Source: Liolophura sinensis
Lineage: Eukaryota > Mollusca > Polyplacophora > Chitonida > Chitonidae
Length of the DNA stretch: 64,000 nucleotides
Direction: 5' to 3'
Assembly: GCF_032854445.1 (NCBI RefSeq)
Contig: NC_088302.1
Coordinates: 34,195,979-34,259,978 of the forward strand
Shown: positions 28,301-37,279 of the stretch, one piece after another
How the letters are laid out: each line of letters starts with the position of its first letter
How positions within the stretch are numbered: position 1 is the first letter of the stretch
Translations under genes and position numbers: made by a program
Notes under the pieces: model-generated
Told to the model about the DNA's origin: nothing
Database searches by the model: none
Seen by the model: the letters and a program-made list of their open reading frames with translations, nothing else

Positions 28301-28341
28301 TTGTTTTTCTTACAGTAAATAATAACTTCAAGCCCCCCTAA
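7310..28341 (+). CDS. CA10: Carbonic anhydrase-related protein, CA10/CA11 (CARP X/XI) type, 10 exons
   Basis: Coding exons are 7310-7367, 11356-11415, 16129-16265, 18511-18696, 23927-24022, 24329-24395, 25106-25260, 26254-26373, 27063-27102 and 28316-28341. They join in phase to 945 nt, giving 314 residues plus stop; vertebrate CA10 is near 328. Residues 1-23 are a signal peptide, 29-37 carry WENWWTYDG, 60-64 QSPVN, and 287-291 RTNIN, all typical of the CARP X/XI branch. By alignment with CA2, His94 is Lys124 (lost), His96 is His126, His119 is His149, His64 is His95, Glu106 is Glu136 and Thr199 is Thr230. Cys54 and Cys234 match the conserved disulfide. Sequons are N117-Y-S, N160-F-T and N203-Q-T. 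Known for the family: secreted and not catalytic in vertebrates, where CA10/CA11 bind neurexins. Inferred: a secreted protein, probably neural. It could instead be a CA10-like protein with residual metal binding. Confidence 0.93.
9654..9695 (+). repeat. Short copy of the GAGCAGCGACGACAG dispersed repeat
   Basis: The bases AAAACCAGATCAGTAACGAC followed by AGTGTAATAG resemble the left end of the copies at 10125 and 59506. Only the first ~40 bases are recognisable. Confidence 0.5.
10125..10345 (+). repeat. Copy of an unclassified dispersed repeat (~220 bp)
   Basis: It begins with AAAACCAGAGCAGCGACGAC and then AGTGTGATAG. Later shared blocks include TTTACCTCAC, GTCACTGGTCTAGAA, GCTATGCT and ATCACATTTA, in the same order as in the copy at 59506-59770. 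It is an interspersed element in intron 1 of the CARP gene. I cannot assign a class, and I see no coding capacity. Confidence 0.7.
11356..11415 (+). CDS. CA10: CARP exon 2: end of signal peptide and mature N terminus
   Basis: The acceptor is TCTGTTTCAG|TG and the donor GCCG|GTAAGC. The exon encodes residues 20-39 with a split codon at each end (phase 1 on both sides). It holds the probable cleavage site after VTDA and the mature N terminus with WENWWTYDG at 29-37, a CARP X/XI signature found before the FWG motif. Confidence 0.9.
12544..12684 (+). mobile_element. SINE-A fragment, + strand (5'-truncated)
   Basis: Only the body and tail of the tRNA-derived SINE are present: a block like CTGTGGATGGTCGTAAGTTT, then ATAATGCTGGCCACCGTCGT, ATAAGTGAAATATTCTTGA and a CAATCAAATAAATAAATG tail. 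The tRNA-like head is missing. It lies in intron 2. Confidence 0.9.
12804..12873 (-). mobile_element. SINE-A fragment, - strand
   Basis: Reverse complement of the SINE tail: (ATTT)n, TTGATTGGTGTTCTACGC, AAGAATATTTCACTTATACG. It is almost the exact reverse complement of 12626-12683, so the two fragments can pair in RNA. Confidence 0.9.
16129..16265 (+). CDS. CA10: CARP exon 3: start of the carbonic anhydrase fold
   Basis: The acceptor is CTTTGCAG|GC and the donor ACG|GTGGGT, which is weaker than the others. It encodes residues 40-85: GPAFWG (40-45), the first disulfide cysteine Cys54 in SLCAKGK, QSPVNI (60-65) and LVFDPNL (70-76). Upstream open sequence in the same frame reads into the intron and is not part of the exon. 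It ends in phase 0. Confidence 0.93.
16266..18510 (+). other. CARP intron 3 (2,245 bp)
   Basis: A GT-AG intron in phase 0. It is AT-rich and I see no repeat family or exon in it. Confidence 0.8.
18511..18696 (+). CDS. CA10: CARP exon 4: active-site region with the altered zinc ligand
   Basis: The acceptor is TTTTCAG|GGT and the donor GAG|GTAATA. It encodes residues 86-147. NTGH (92-95) keeps the equivalent of the CA2 proton-shuttle His64. GGGPLSYNYS (110-119) carries a sequon at N117. In HIKLHFG (122-128) Lys124 replaces zinc ligand His94 and His126 keeps His96. GSEHTVNG (134-141) contains the Glu106 equivalent. Against vertebrate CA10 the loop at the exon 3/4 junction appears about two residues shorter. 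Confidence 0.95.
18697..23926 (+). other. CARP intron 4 (5,230 bp, the longest)
   Basis: A GT-AG intron. Apart from a degenerate minus-strand SINE at 19384-19580 it looks like unique AT-rich sequence. The stretch at 22600-22850 is somewhat richer in GC but holds no recognisable exon. Confidence 0.8.
19384..19580 (-). mobile_element. Degenerate, nearly full-length SINE-A, - strand
   Basis: From left to right it reads (ATTT)n, a decayed tail, then TTGTGGGAAGAAACCGTGTA and AGAGCCCCTGTAGAGAAACC, the reverse complement of the SINE body. GAGCTCGACTTAACTCTCAC is the reverse of the B-box part of the tRNA-like head. It is more diverged than the other copies, so it is probably an older insertion. Confidence 0.75.
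23927..24022 (+). CDS. CA10: CARP exon 5: third zinc-ligand position
   Basis: The acceptor is CTCATTACAG|ATG and the donor CAG|GTAAGG. It encodes residues 148-179. With Glu147 from exon 4 it forms E-M-H-F-I-G-Y-N, in which His149 aligns with zinc ligand His119 of CA2. As I recall, vertebrate CA10 has Gln there. ENFT (159-162) is an N-glycosylation sequon. TSPNGIVILSV (166-176) is the conserved core strand. Confidence 0.95.
24023..24328 (+). other. CARP intron 5 (306 bp)
   Basis: A short GT-AG intron in phase 0, with no further features. Confidence 0.85.
24329..24395 (+). CDS. CA10: CARP exon 6
   Basis: The acceptor is CTGTTTCAG|ATA and the donor AAAAG|GTTAGT. It encodes residues 180-201 plus one base, the variable stretch between the VLVQ strand and the segment that leads to the second cysteine. 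Sequence similarity is weak here. The call rests on phase agreement on both sides and good splice signals. Confidence 0.85.
24848..24915 (+). mobile_element. SINE-A tail fragment, + strand
   Basis: CCATCGTACAAGAGAAATGT, TCTTGAGCATGGCGTAAAAC and ACCAATCAAATGAATAAATG match the SINE-A tail. It lies in intron 6 of the CARP gene. Confidence 0.85.
24984..25027 (-). mobile_element. SINE-A tail fragment, - strand
   Basis: ATTTATTCATTTGATTTATG followed by TATAACGCCATACTCAA is the reverse complement of the SINE tail. ATTTATTCATTTGAT is the exact reverse complement of a 15-base stretch in the fragment at 24848-24915. Confidence 0.8.
25106..25260 (+). CDS. CA10: CARP exon 7: second cysteine and Thr199 loop
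   Basis: The acceptor is TTGTTTCAG|GT and the donor GAACAG|GTAGGT. It encodes residues 202-253. NQT at 203-205 is a sequon. YHGSFTQPGCEE (225-236) replaces the GSLTTPP loop of active enzymes: Thr230 keeps Thr199, Gln231 replaces Thr200 and Gly233 replaces Pro202. Cys234 is the disulfide partner of Cys54. VVTWVLLNKPLYFSREQ (237-253) is the strongly conserved strand and helix. Confidence 0.96.
25261..26253 (+). other. CARP intron 7 (993 bp)
   Basis: A GT-AG intron in phase 0. The part at 26000-26170 is notably rich in GC (it includes CGCGCCCGGGATG), but I see no exon border or repeat match there. Confidence 0.8.
26254..26373 (+). CDS. CA10: CARP exon 8: C-terminal RTNIN motif
   Basis: The acceptor is TTTGTCCACAG|ATG and the donor GAG|GTGAGT. 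It encodes residues 254-293: MNALRKL (254-260), NNFRSPLPL (273-281) and RTIRTNIN (284-291). The last is a hallmark of the CARP X/XI group near the C-terminal end of the fold. Confidence 0.95.
26374..27062 (+). other. CARP intron 8 (689 bp)
   Basis: A GT-AG intron in phase 0, AT-rich, with nothing else recognised. Confidence 0.85.
27063..27102 (+). CDS. CA10: CARP exon 9 (40 nt)
   Basis: The acceptor is CCTTTTCCAG|GAT and the donor CGTT|GTAAGT. It encodes DPKCVVTKTLEYR (294-306). It corresponds to the vertebrate CA10 tail with its conserved cysteine and the LxYR sequence. It ends in phase 1 and needs a short last exon. Confidence 0.9.
27993..28155. repeat. 29-30-bp tandem repeat in CARP intron 9
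   Basis: GTAGCTTGTTCAAATCCATG-type units start near 27993, 28051, 28081 and 28110, with a decayed one near 28139. The first unit contains an extra ~27 bases. Confidence 0.85.
28277..28299. repeat. (TAA)n microsatellite before the last acceptor
   Basis: About seven TAA units are followed by a T-rich stretch, TCTTGTTTTTCTTACAG, which is the acceptor of exon 10. The repeat sits where the branch point of this intron is expected. Confidence 0.9.
28316..28341 (+). CDS. CA10: CARP exon 10: last codons and stop
   Basis: The acceptor is TTTTTCTTACAG|TA. Joined in phase 1 it completes LNNNFKPP (307-314) and TAA at 28339-28341. The preceding YR plus LN resembles the YRVN near the end of vertebrate CA10, which supports the junction. 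The coding part is only 26 nt, so the exon is called on phase, splice signal and this short match. An alternative last exon may exist at 29686. Confidence 0.8.
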
Positions 28342-31300
28342 AATTTGTGCATTGGATTATTACCACATTGGCTGCATTGTATGGAGAGAACTTGGCTCAC
28401 GACGTGGTAAGTACATCAGATCGTGTCGTGATCACAGCTTATCTCCACTTAAGATTGATAATTTCCATTTAATTTCCCGTCTCCCTTCACGGCGTCTGCA
28501 TGAATCTCGAGGTAAGCCAAACCTATAAGTGATCACGCACTCAACAACATGGACTACATTCTCTAAGTGCCATTTAGAAATTCGGTGAAAATCACAGCAA
28601 CAATTGATGGCTTGCATGTTATCGCCACTTCGCCGATTGCGTAAAGAGATTGCCGAAGAGATCGGTAATTACATCAGCCCGTTTTCGTCCCCCCCCCCCC
28701 CCCCACCGTTCCTCCGCTGACGTTTGGTTGGGGATTGTACATCCTTTCTGTTCTGGATAACAAGACACCTACAGCTTAATTTCGTTTCGGCGAGCTGGAA
28801 ACACATTAGCATATATAAGTCTTAGGTCAATGTTTGCTCTGTTTCCTTACAAATCTATCTGGACTTCGCGATACGTTGCGAACGTATTCTGCTCTTTGGT
28901 TGTGATAACATGGGTGAGATACTCCACTGAGAGAAAACTACAAAATCTGAGTTATACAATTAAGCCAATTCAACTCTGAAAACTGTGTCATATGACCGGA
29001 TCAGCTGAGTCAGGAAAGACTCACTAACCACGAAAGTCAACAATACAACCACACGAGTTTCATTATACAGCTAATCTGGACTTGACTCAGTTTTCTGAGT
29101 CGTATGACCTCAGTTGTTTAACTCTGATATTTGAATCAGTTAACCCAGTCTATTCTATCAGTGTCGCGAAACTTTGGTGGAATTTGCATATATCATGCTA
29201 TACTGTTCCCGCGGAAAGCAATAGTAGAAGTTAGCACAATAATGACACTGAAGACAGTATTAACTCACAGACTTGATTCTGTTTAAGTTTACTTCGCAAA
29301 ATGTTCTTGAAACGAACTGCGATTGCATTTAAGCTAACAGGATCGTATGACGCTGATAACCTTTGCTGTTTTCTATGATTTCGTAATGGTTATCGCGCTC
29401 TTGATGTTAGAATTGCCGCTGTAAGCTCTGTAAATATTGTATATTTACAACTTCATTTTAAATACTGTATGTATTGCACTTTAGTTTAAGGTATTTATGT
29501 GTTAGACTGTTAGCAACGGCGCTGTATCTGTTACTCTTAAACCTAATGAGTTGTAAATTTGCCACTTAATGTACAGACGTTGTATATTCAGGTAAGGCGA
29601 TTATTTATTTTATTTAAAGTTAAAACGCTGTAAGTTTTTTTTCAAATATTACAACAACAATGACGTAATACGTCTTGTGTTTCAGCAATGAGTCTGCCAG
29701 CAGAGGAACGTGTCTTGAAGCGAGTTGCTGGGGAAGTATAAGGAAAACTGATGTGGGAACAATTCAATGTGTGTTACTGACAAAAGTTGGTTTTGTGCTT
29801 ATAACTAGTACCCATTCCATCCTTACCAGCCGCTGAACATTGCTATCGAAATGGAATACCTTCCGCTGACCGTCGTTTGCTGGACAAAAGGTGTATGAGG
29901 AAGCTTTAGTTAACCATGATGTAATCATACACTGTGCCGTTTAAAGGAGACTTGCAGCATTGTGCCGGCGATATGTCGATATGTCGTCCGCTGGATGGCG
30001 GTTGGTGAGTTCACAAGTCGTTTCCTCGAAGCATCTTTATCGGCTGTACGTGCTCTATGACTTCATTCTGATCCTTCCTGCCTGCGGAATGTGTTTATGC
30101 CACAAAGACGACGAAATTATGCAACATCTGTAAATAAGTTGTAAATATAAGCATAACATCGTGTCAATTTAAACCAACATGGTTTGTGTACAAACCGTTA
30201 ACTTTGTGTACTGAGACTGGATATTGTAATATAGCAGGTTTAGTTTCCTATAATTCATTGTTTAAGTCTTCATTACACGAGAGCTGTTCATTATGAGCAG
30301 CTACGCTGATAGGGTTCATGTTTCCTGCGTGTGAGGGAGGGAAGATAGCTCAGGTGTTCCGAATCTGTACTCGAAGATCACTTTTTTGTTTCTGATTATA
30401 CGCCGTCTTTTTATTAATCCGAATTTCTGGCGCACAGGATTGGGGACTGTGTGTAGCTCAACTAAAGATACTCTACTGAAGGCAGTGTGAATCAAGTTCT
30501 CTCCGATCAGATTATATCTAATTAGAAGAAATAGTTGTCATTTGAAGCTTGTAGCTGGCAAAATAAGTAAGAGGAAAGAGAATACAAACTGTTTAATATA
30601 CATGACAGCAATTCCTGGATGAGTTACAGTAAGTCTATGGGTGCCCCACGCACTCAACCTGGTTCTTGAGGGTCAGGTAAACATTGCAAGTACTACACCG
30701 ATGAAGTCAAGATAACTGTCCTTGGCCGACAAGTGTTTGTGTATTGCTGTGGAACTGAAAAAAGTACTGCAATGTGAACAAAATCGGCACAGTTTCTGAT
30801 TGCGAAGGTATCTGTAGAGGTACATGTTAACAGTTTTCACAGTCTAACGCCCATTGAAGACTACTTGTTTTCCAACACTATGGCATGCAAGTCTGTACGC
30901 TACACGTGGAAAGTTTTGTCAGCAACTTGCCAAAGATCGGTGTTATACCCAGGCCTTCCGGTTCCCTTAACCAATAAAGATGACCGCCGTCGCAACAGTG
31001 GGAAATTCTTGTGTATGGGGTTCGGCAACAGTCAAATAAATAAATACACAAAAAGCGGTGTTCCCAGTACTTGATCTGCAAGAAGTACGTCGACATCCGT
31101 TCTACAAAGATCTTCTTGAAGGCGTATGTTTCAAAATTTATTGACCACTGTAAATTATGAGTGGCTTTTGTAATCCGATATATCCCATGCGAATGTATGT
31201 GAGTATTTACCCACTCATAAAACTGATCGCCATCATATAAGTGATAAATGCGGTAAAACAATAATGAAATAATCAATTAATTAGTCCCAATCGCGAACAC

Positions 31301-33498
31301 AGCTTTCAGATTTCTAGAATATGTGGAAATGGCTTTGAATGCTGCTAATTCCATTTATTATATAATTTTGTTTGATGTTATTAAACGGAAAATAAATGTT
31401 ATGTTGGTATTCTATAAAAAATTTTGAATGTACCGATTGTGTATCGTTTTCACTGTTTTCAAGTAACATATATAGGAGTCACGTCCAAATTGGGATCTAC
31501 TTTTCCGTTAGGAGAACCCTCAAGTAACTCGTACATTTATTTATTTACAGCATTGGGATAATATATACGCATATAAATATTCGAAAGCCTTTTTGTTAAA
31601 GATTAATTATTAAGGTTCAGTGCTGCAAAAATTGTGCATCGTTTATATATTTTATTTTACCTGATGCTTCTTGTTGATGTTTCTACTTCTTGTGTCGTGA
31701 AAAATTCCTACTCATCGTCCTACAAAGCACCAGTAACATATAGATCAAGGATGTGTAATCCTTTGATGTAGTAACTCTGTCAGTCAAGTGCGGCATAACA
31801 TTTTACCTTAATGTGTTAATTTGGGATCTATCACACAACGCCCATTAAACTGTATGAGATAACGTAGTTATTTATGCATTTAACTAGTCTAGACAGTCTT
31901 TATATAGCACAGTCTGTTGTTTTGCCTACATATTTATGAAGTTTGTGCAGCCATGCGTGTGTCGAAGATTACTAAAGGCAATATTGACCAATATTACGTC
32001 CAAATTTATAAATCAAACGTGGAAATATTTGCCAGTAACTTCCCAAATGTCGGCGGTTATGTTTGGTCACTTCGATTTCCTCTAAGCATAAAACTGATCT
32101 TCACATTCTAAGTAAAGGACTCCTCTGTCTGACATAATACTGGAATCATTTCAATAAATTCAAATCGTATGTTCCTGTGATGACGACAGTATAAAGGACA
32201 GGCCAGAGAAAGTTACTGAAATATATAGATTATCCGTTCAGAAAGAGGTCCTACTCCAATGGGATACATGCTTTGGCAGAAACATAGCAAATTCATTGAA
32301 CCGAAAACAACCATTTCATCCTAGTAATTACATCAAAGTTGCCGTTTAAAAAAAAATCCAGTCTTGTAGAGCAATCACATTTTTGTCTTATTGACGATTT
32401 TCATCAATCTTTTATTTAATGCTTAGAGCTCTTGCTTCCTTTAGCATGACTTGACTAACTGATTCGTATTAAATTCATCTTTAAATAGAATAAAATACGA
32501 AATATTTGGTAAGCTAAAAGGAGCTCTGTTGCAACGCAGACATGTGTATCGTTAGTGATGTAAAGTTTGCACATGCTATTCTCCTACTTCGTCTTACAAG
32601 ACCATTCAGTCATCGAACCGGTTCACTTCACCTCCATCATCTAGCCCTCGTGCACCTAAACCAAAAAACAGATTAAATGGTCTTCTGGCCCTCTAGGACA
32701 TTAAGACTGATCTTCACGATGTCCATTCTGTGCAAGTGGAGGGGACGAGGTTTTAAATGCTGATTAATGGGGCTGAAACAAATAGTTGACCTCATTTCAT
32801 GGGGTCAATATACAAGAGGTCAAAGTGTCAACATTCCGCACTGCTATCCTGCACAGCCTTTCCATGGTCTAGCACATTGCAGACATGTAAGGCTATTCCT
32901 TGAGTGAGGTGTTCTCGCATGAAACATTTTCTCATGATTAAACAGGAAAGATTAACAGATGTTCTATTTTTATATTTATATGTTCACGTCAGCATGGCAA
33001 ACAATTATTAATGGATCATCATTTTAATCTTTTACGAAAGCGTGTTCCATCGAACTTGGTATTGTACCAAAACTTATCGATAAGTTTTCAAATAAATATT
33101 AAATGTAAACAAAGATCAGTGGTCTTTGTAAAAGCCCATAAAAGCTATTTGTTTCAGAATTATCCTTTAATTCTAAGCCAGTTACTGGTGCCAGAGCGGC
33201 ATGCGTTGCTACTATTTAAGCATTACATGAACAGTCAGAATAAACCCTAACTAACATGACAATAAGCCTGATCTCAGTGGTAATGTGAGACCAGTCACTG
33301 CTCTGGTTGTACTCTCTATGCTATACTCTTTTATATCGTGAACCATGCATATCTATGATACCAAAGACACCGTGTCCTGGAACTCATTCATGGACTACGA
33401 ATTTGAACTTTGATATGGAATTCATGCCTTGAATATCAACTGTCTGCCCGGCCCCTGTGTTGATGTATGTAGATTACCATTTACGTGGATGTAATACA
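28342..33498 (+). other. CARP 3' UTR and downstream intergenic DNA
   Basis: No further gene is recognised. The 3' UTR must start here, but its end is unclear: AATAAA occurs at 31035 and 31391 among AT-rich sequence, and neither is convincing. There is a 16-base C run near 28689 and a possible alternative terminal exon at 29686. A weak SINE-A tail match lies at 31227-31272 (CGCCATCATATAAGTG and the bases after it). Confidence 0.5.
29686..29741 (+). CDS. Possible alternative last exon of the CARP gene
   Basis: A good acceptor, CTTGTGTTTCAG, is followed by 56 nt. Joined to exon 9 in phase 1 they give SMSLPAEERVLKRVAGEV and a TAA. This would replace the LNNNFKPP tail with a longer basic tail. 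The sequence shows only the splice signal and the in-phase open frame. There is no homology support, and it could equally be a 3' UTR exon or chance. Confidence 0.25.
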
Positions 33499-33860
33499 AG
33501 TAAATATATGAAGGTTTAATAACAGCAGACAAAGTTTGTATGGTCAGCGGTAATTCGGATCTTTGGTTTCTTCAAAACAGGATAAGTGGCTCCAAACCTG
33601 TGCAGATGCATTAGACTTGTCATTATAAGTGACCGCTTCGGGAACTTAAATCTGGGATCAAATCTAGGTCAGGACATGCTAAGGACGTTAAAAATGGTAC
33701 CAGCTGCTGCCTTTCTTGTCTCTCAGCAAGAAAACAGGACAAGTTGACCCGATGGCAGTGTAATGTGACTAGGTGGGGTGTCATGTCTTGTGTCTTCGGC
33801 ATGATACTACAGTGTCGGCCGCACTTTGGCGGCATGGTCTCACTTTGTCCCATGACTACA
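33499..33860 (+). mobile_element. SINE-B type repeat, + strand
   Basis: The segment matches the reverse complement of 40375-40800 in order: AGTAAATATATGAAGGTTTA, ATCTTTGGTTTCTT, GACCCGATGGCAGTGTAATG, TGACTAGGTGGGGT, GATACTACAGTG and CTTTGGCGGCATGG. A tRNA-like part with a B-box-like GGGATCAAATCTAGG lies near 33655. The family resembles interspersed elements I remember from mollusc genomes. Confidence 0.75.
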
Positions 33861-36179
33861 CAGTATATTTTGCATACGAAAGGACTTTTGGTTTTTTTAT
33901 GACTGAATAATTGTTACGAATGACGTCAAAACAAGAGGTATACATTCAAGCCTATCAGCATATGCTCTTCACTGTTGTTTATCTGCTACGAACAACTGTA
34001 TGTGCATATATATGGAAGGAGGGCGTTGCTGTTACCATGGATGGTGTTTGTCTTGTTCTTGATCATATGGTGGCCTTTTGAAAGCCCCATCTATCATATT
34101 ATCTTGTTATTTTTCCAACTGGCTATCATCTCTTCAAAGTAAGTCGTCTTTAGAACTGATTCCAATCGATGTTGGTTGGCCACTAACATCGTTTCTATGT
34201 TTTATTACACAAATTTATGCTTGCTGAAGGTTCTTACCAAAACCTTATTTATCTGTTTGCTGTCTCAGCCAGATGTAGTAGAATATATTTAGGTAAAGAC
34301 ATCGTTGGTTTCACATCAGTCACTGAAAACCTTCTTCACTCATAGACCTGAGGCCGGTGACAAATTGCGATTGCCGGTGACGATGCTGACTGAAGGAATG
34401 GCTACATACGGAATGTATTGTTCTATAATAAGCGTTCAAAAGTTCATTGACACAAGCCTTGACTCAGCATTGGTTCCAACGACAATTACTCTCCCCTTAG
34501 AACAAAGACTTACTGCATGGAAAAACTAGCCGTCATCCCGACATAATGGATGAAAAGGTGGTTGTGATTTTTTCCCCCATCTGTAACACTTCGGTGTGAA
34601 TTGGTTTCAGAATGATCGCATATTGATCCGTGATTCCTTGCCTGCCAACGGCTGTGCTGTGGAATAGTCATCGTCTTAGGGTTAGTTCTCTATTAAGCAC
34701 CACAGAACTGAACATTTGGATGAGGTGGAACGTAAGATATACATGCATTCAGGCAAACGATGGAAGCCTTAAGAACAGACAATACTTTTAGCTGTCTAAT
34801 CGTTTCACACGAAGTTGTGAAACATGTTGCCTCAAATACGCCGGACTGATTGCTGGTCACTCAATCAGAGGCTCTGCTAGGTTGTAGTATGGGACTGATT
34901 CAAAGGTTTTCACTTCCATACCTTCCCAGTCCTGTGCATAATTGCATACGGCTAAATTATGTACACATGAAAATGGTAGCTCCACTGTTCACGAGCAAGA
35001 AGGCAAAGGTCGTGCAAAGTAAATGATAAGAAATTCAACAAAAAATAGGTGCTCATGTTGTACAATGTTTTCCTGGGAAGCAGTCTGCTGCATAAACGTA
35101 TCTTATTCGTCTGATACCACGACTAAGGGCAATATATTCATCGTGTTCAAGATGATCATCACGTTGAATACATTAACAGTTGCATTCAGTGCGCCACTGG
35201 GATATATATTTGAGAACTTAAATACTAGTTCGGCACATGCTTTTTATGCTGATTTTATTTATTCGTCTATATCAATACTTTCCTCTTTCCATCATCAATG
35301 GAGACTATTGTCAGCTTCTCTTTGTAGGAATCTGTCCTCATTTCTTACTTAGACGACAGATTGGCTATCGATGGTGTTTTCAGCCAATCACAGGCTTTAA
35401 TTCCAAAGTATTTATTGATGAAGAAAACGTCTTCATATGAAGACAGTAGAAGCGGAGCCAAAAAACCGTGCGCCGAGTGAGCAGAAATTTAATTGACAAG
35501 TCACTGACCAGGTGACATAACAGCGCGCTGTTGGGTTGACACACGCTAGGCTTCGCTCCGCCCCGTCATAATCGTGAAGACTTTTCATAATGACCTCTAT
35601 CCTATACTTTGAATAGTTTTCTTAGCTTTTTGGTGTTTTTTGTTGAACATCGTTTTAGAAACGTCCATTTTGGTTGACGGCTGGTATGTTTTGATGAATA
35701 GATTCTAACTTTTCCAACTTAAAAAAGATTTACAATTGTGACAATGATTATCAAGCTTACCTTCTATTACTCCCAAAGGGTTGTTAAAAACTAATTTTCC
35801 CTTCATGATATGAGTCTTATGATCCTGTTTAGAGTAGGTTACACAAGTGGAATGACCGTTAGCTGTGTGGTTAACTCTCATTACCACATAATATTATCGC
35901 CGGAAACCAAGACTAAAATTTGGAAAAATATCCGTATAAATAACGTCAGTCACTCCTGGTTCCGACAAAGATAGCCTGTACGACTATAAACTGGTCGCCC
36001 AGGGTACAGCGCTACAAAATGCTGACATAACCGGACATCGGATGACCAAAGGCGCCTTCTTAGTTATCACTTTGGTTGGAGGATTCACCCTGAAACAGGA
36101 CTGATGCTGTTTAGACATAACCAATAGCCCTATGATAACCTTAAACATAAAAAGGCTGTTTCCGTTCGTCAAAACATGT

Positions 36180-36448
36180 TACCGCCTCCGTGGCTCAGTT
36201 GGTTAGCGCGCTAGCGCAGCGCAATGACCCTGGAGTCTCTCATCAATGCAGTCGCTGTGAGTTCAAGCCCAGCTCATGCTGGCTTCCTCTCCGGCCGTAT
36301 GTGGGTAGGTCTGTCAGCAACCTGTAGATGGTCGTGGGTTTCCCCAGGGCCGTACCCGGTTTCCACCCACCATAATGCTGGCCGCAGTCGTATAAGTGAA
36401 ATATTCTTGAGTACGGCGTAAAACACCAATCAAATAAATATATTCGCT
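36180..36448 (+). mobile_element. Full-length SINE-A with target-site duplication
   Basis: The head is tRNA-like, with an A-box region TGGCTCAGTTGGTTAGCG and a B-box region GTGAGTTCAAGCCC. The body contains GATGGTCGTGGGTTTCCCC and ATAATGCTGGCCGCAGTCGT, and the tail GAGTACGGCGTAAAACACC with (AAAT)n. The 7-bp direct repeat AACATGT flanks it at 36173-36179 and 36449-36455. This is the most complete copy in the window and defines the family. Confidence 0.93.
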
Positions 36449-37079
36449 AACATGTCCGATAATATGTTTTGGCCTACACATCTCTGTCTGAACTTTCATA
36501 CCTGCCTACATGTTTTAATCACAATAAGCTTAATAAATCACAGAATATCATCAGAAAACATAAACTTAGTGCTTAAATTTGTCTAAATTTTGTCTCTCAG
36601 CGGCATGCGCCCTTATTTGATTGTATCTGAGATGTTTTTTTTTCTCTGTAGGCTCTATTGTAGTAATTGTCCTGAGCATAAACATGACACAAATATGACA
36701 ATGATAGCGACCGCATTGATTGGGATGGGAATCATTGCGCCGCGCCGGCACGTTAACAACTCGGCCACGGAGGCATCACCTGTTAAAGATGTCTTCTGGT
36801 TCCACCAAAGAAGACAGCCAACAAGGAATCACAAGAAGTGTTTAACACAGAATATCTCCTGTAATTCCTCGGGCAGAGATACCTGAAAACAAAAGAACAT
36901 GTTTTTTTCCCAATCTAACGGGATAAAATTCCATCCCAATGCACTACTCTTCACGGGGTACAAAACATGGGAGAGCAACCTTGCCGTGAAAGGTGGACTG
37001 TGGAGGGATTATAAAAGAGGAGGAGCCCTCCGGCATTCCATGGCAACGACTCTGGATCTGCACTCGTTTTCCTTTCCAG

Positions 37080-37279
37080 GAAATCTCATTTTATGTTGTT
37101 GTGTATGCCAGAGCAAATATAACTCAGTGTCAAAGAAAACCGATGTTTGTGTCCATCGGTCATATGGAGGTCAGTTGTATGGTAGACTTCTGTCCGTCCA
37201 GACTGCCCCACGGACTAGATGACTCACTCCAGTCGTCAGTAAACGGATTACTACTGCACGACACATTGAACGTGGATAG
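37080..37279 (+). pseudogene. Exon-like segment B of array unit 1
   Basis: It has an acceptor-like TTTTCCTTTCCAG and a donor-like GGATAG|GTTT, with an open frame of 66 codons between them (begins EISFYVVVYARANITQCQRK, ends LLLHDTLNVDR). The matching segment of unit 2 (43141-43318) keeps related residues in the same frame: EISF, ANI-QCQRKPM, SR-PH-LD and DTFNVDR. No protein family is recognised. It may be a decayed exon of the duplicated unit or chance retention of a frame. Confidence 0.3.

Larger units (their letters stand above)
27103..28315 (+). other. CARP intron 9 (1,213 bp)
   Basis: A GT-AG intron in phase 1. It contains a 29-30-bp tandem repeat (27993-28155) and a (TAA)n microsatellite ending 16 bases before the exon 10 acceptor. 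An open frame at 27197-27421 reaches neither splice site in phase and is not called. Confidence 0.8.

Noticed and set aside
36180-36290. tRNA gene
   Set aside because: The tRNA-like sequence continues into the SINE-A body and tail and is flanked by a target-site duplication, so it is a SINE head.
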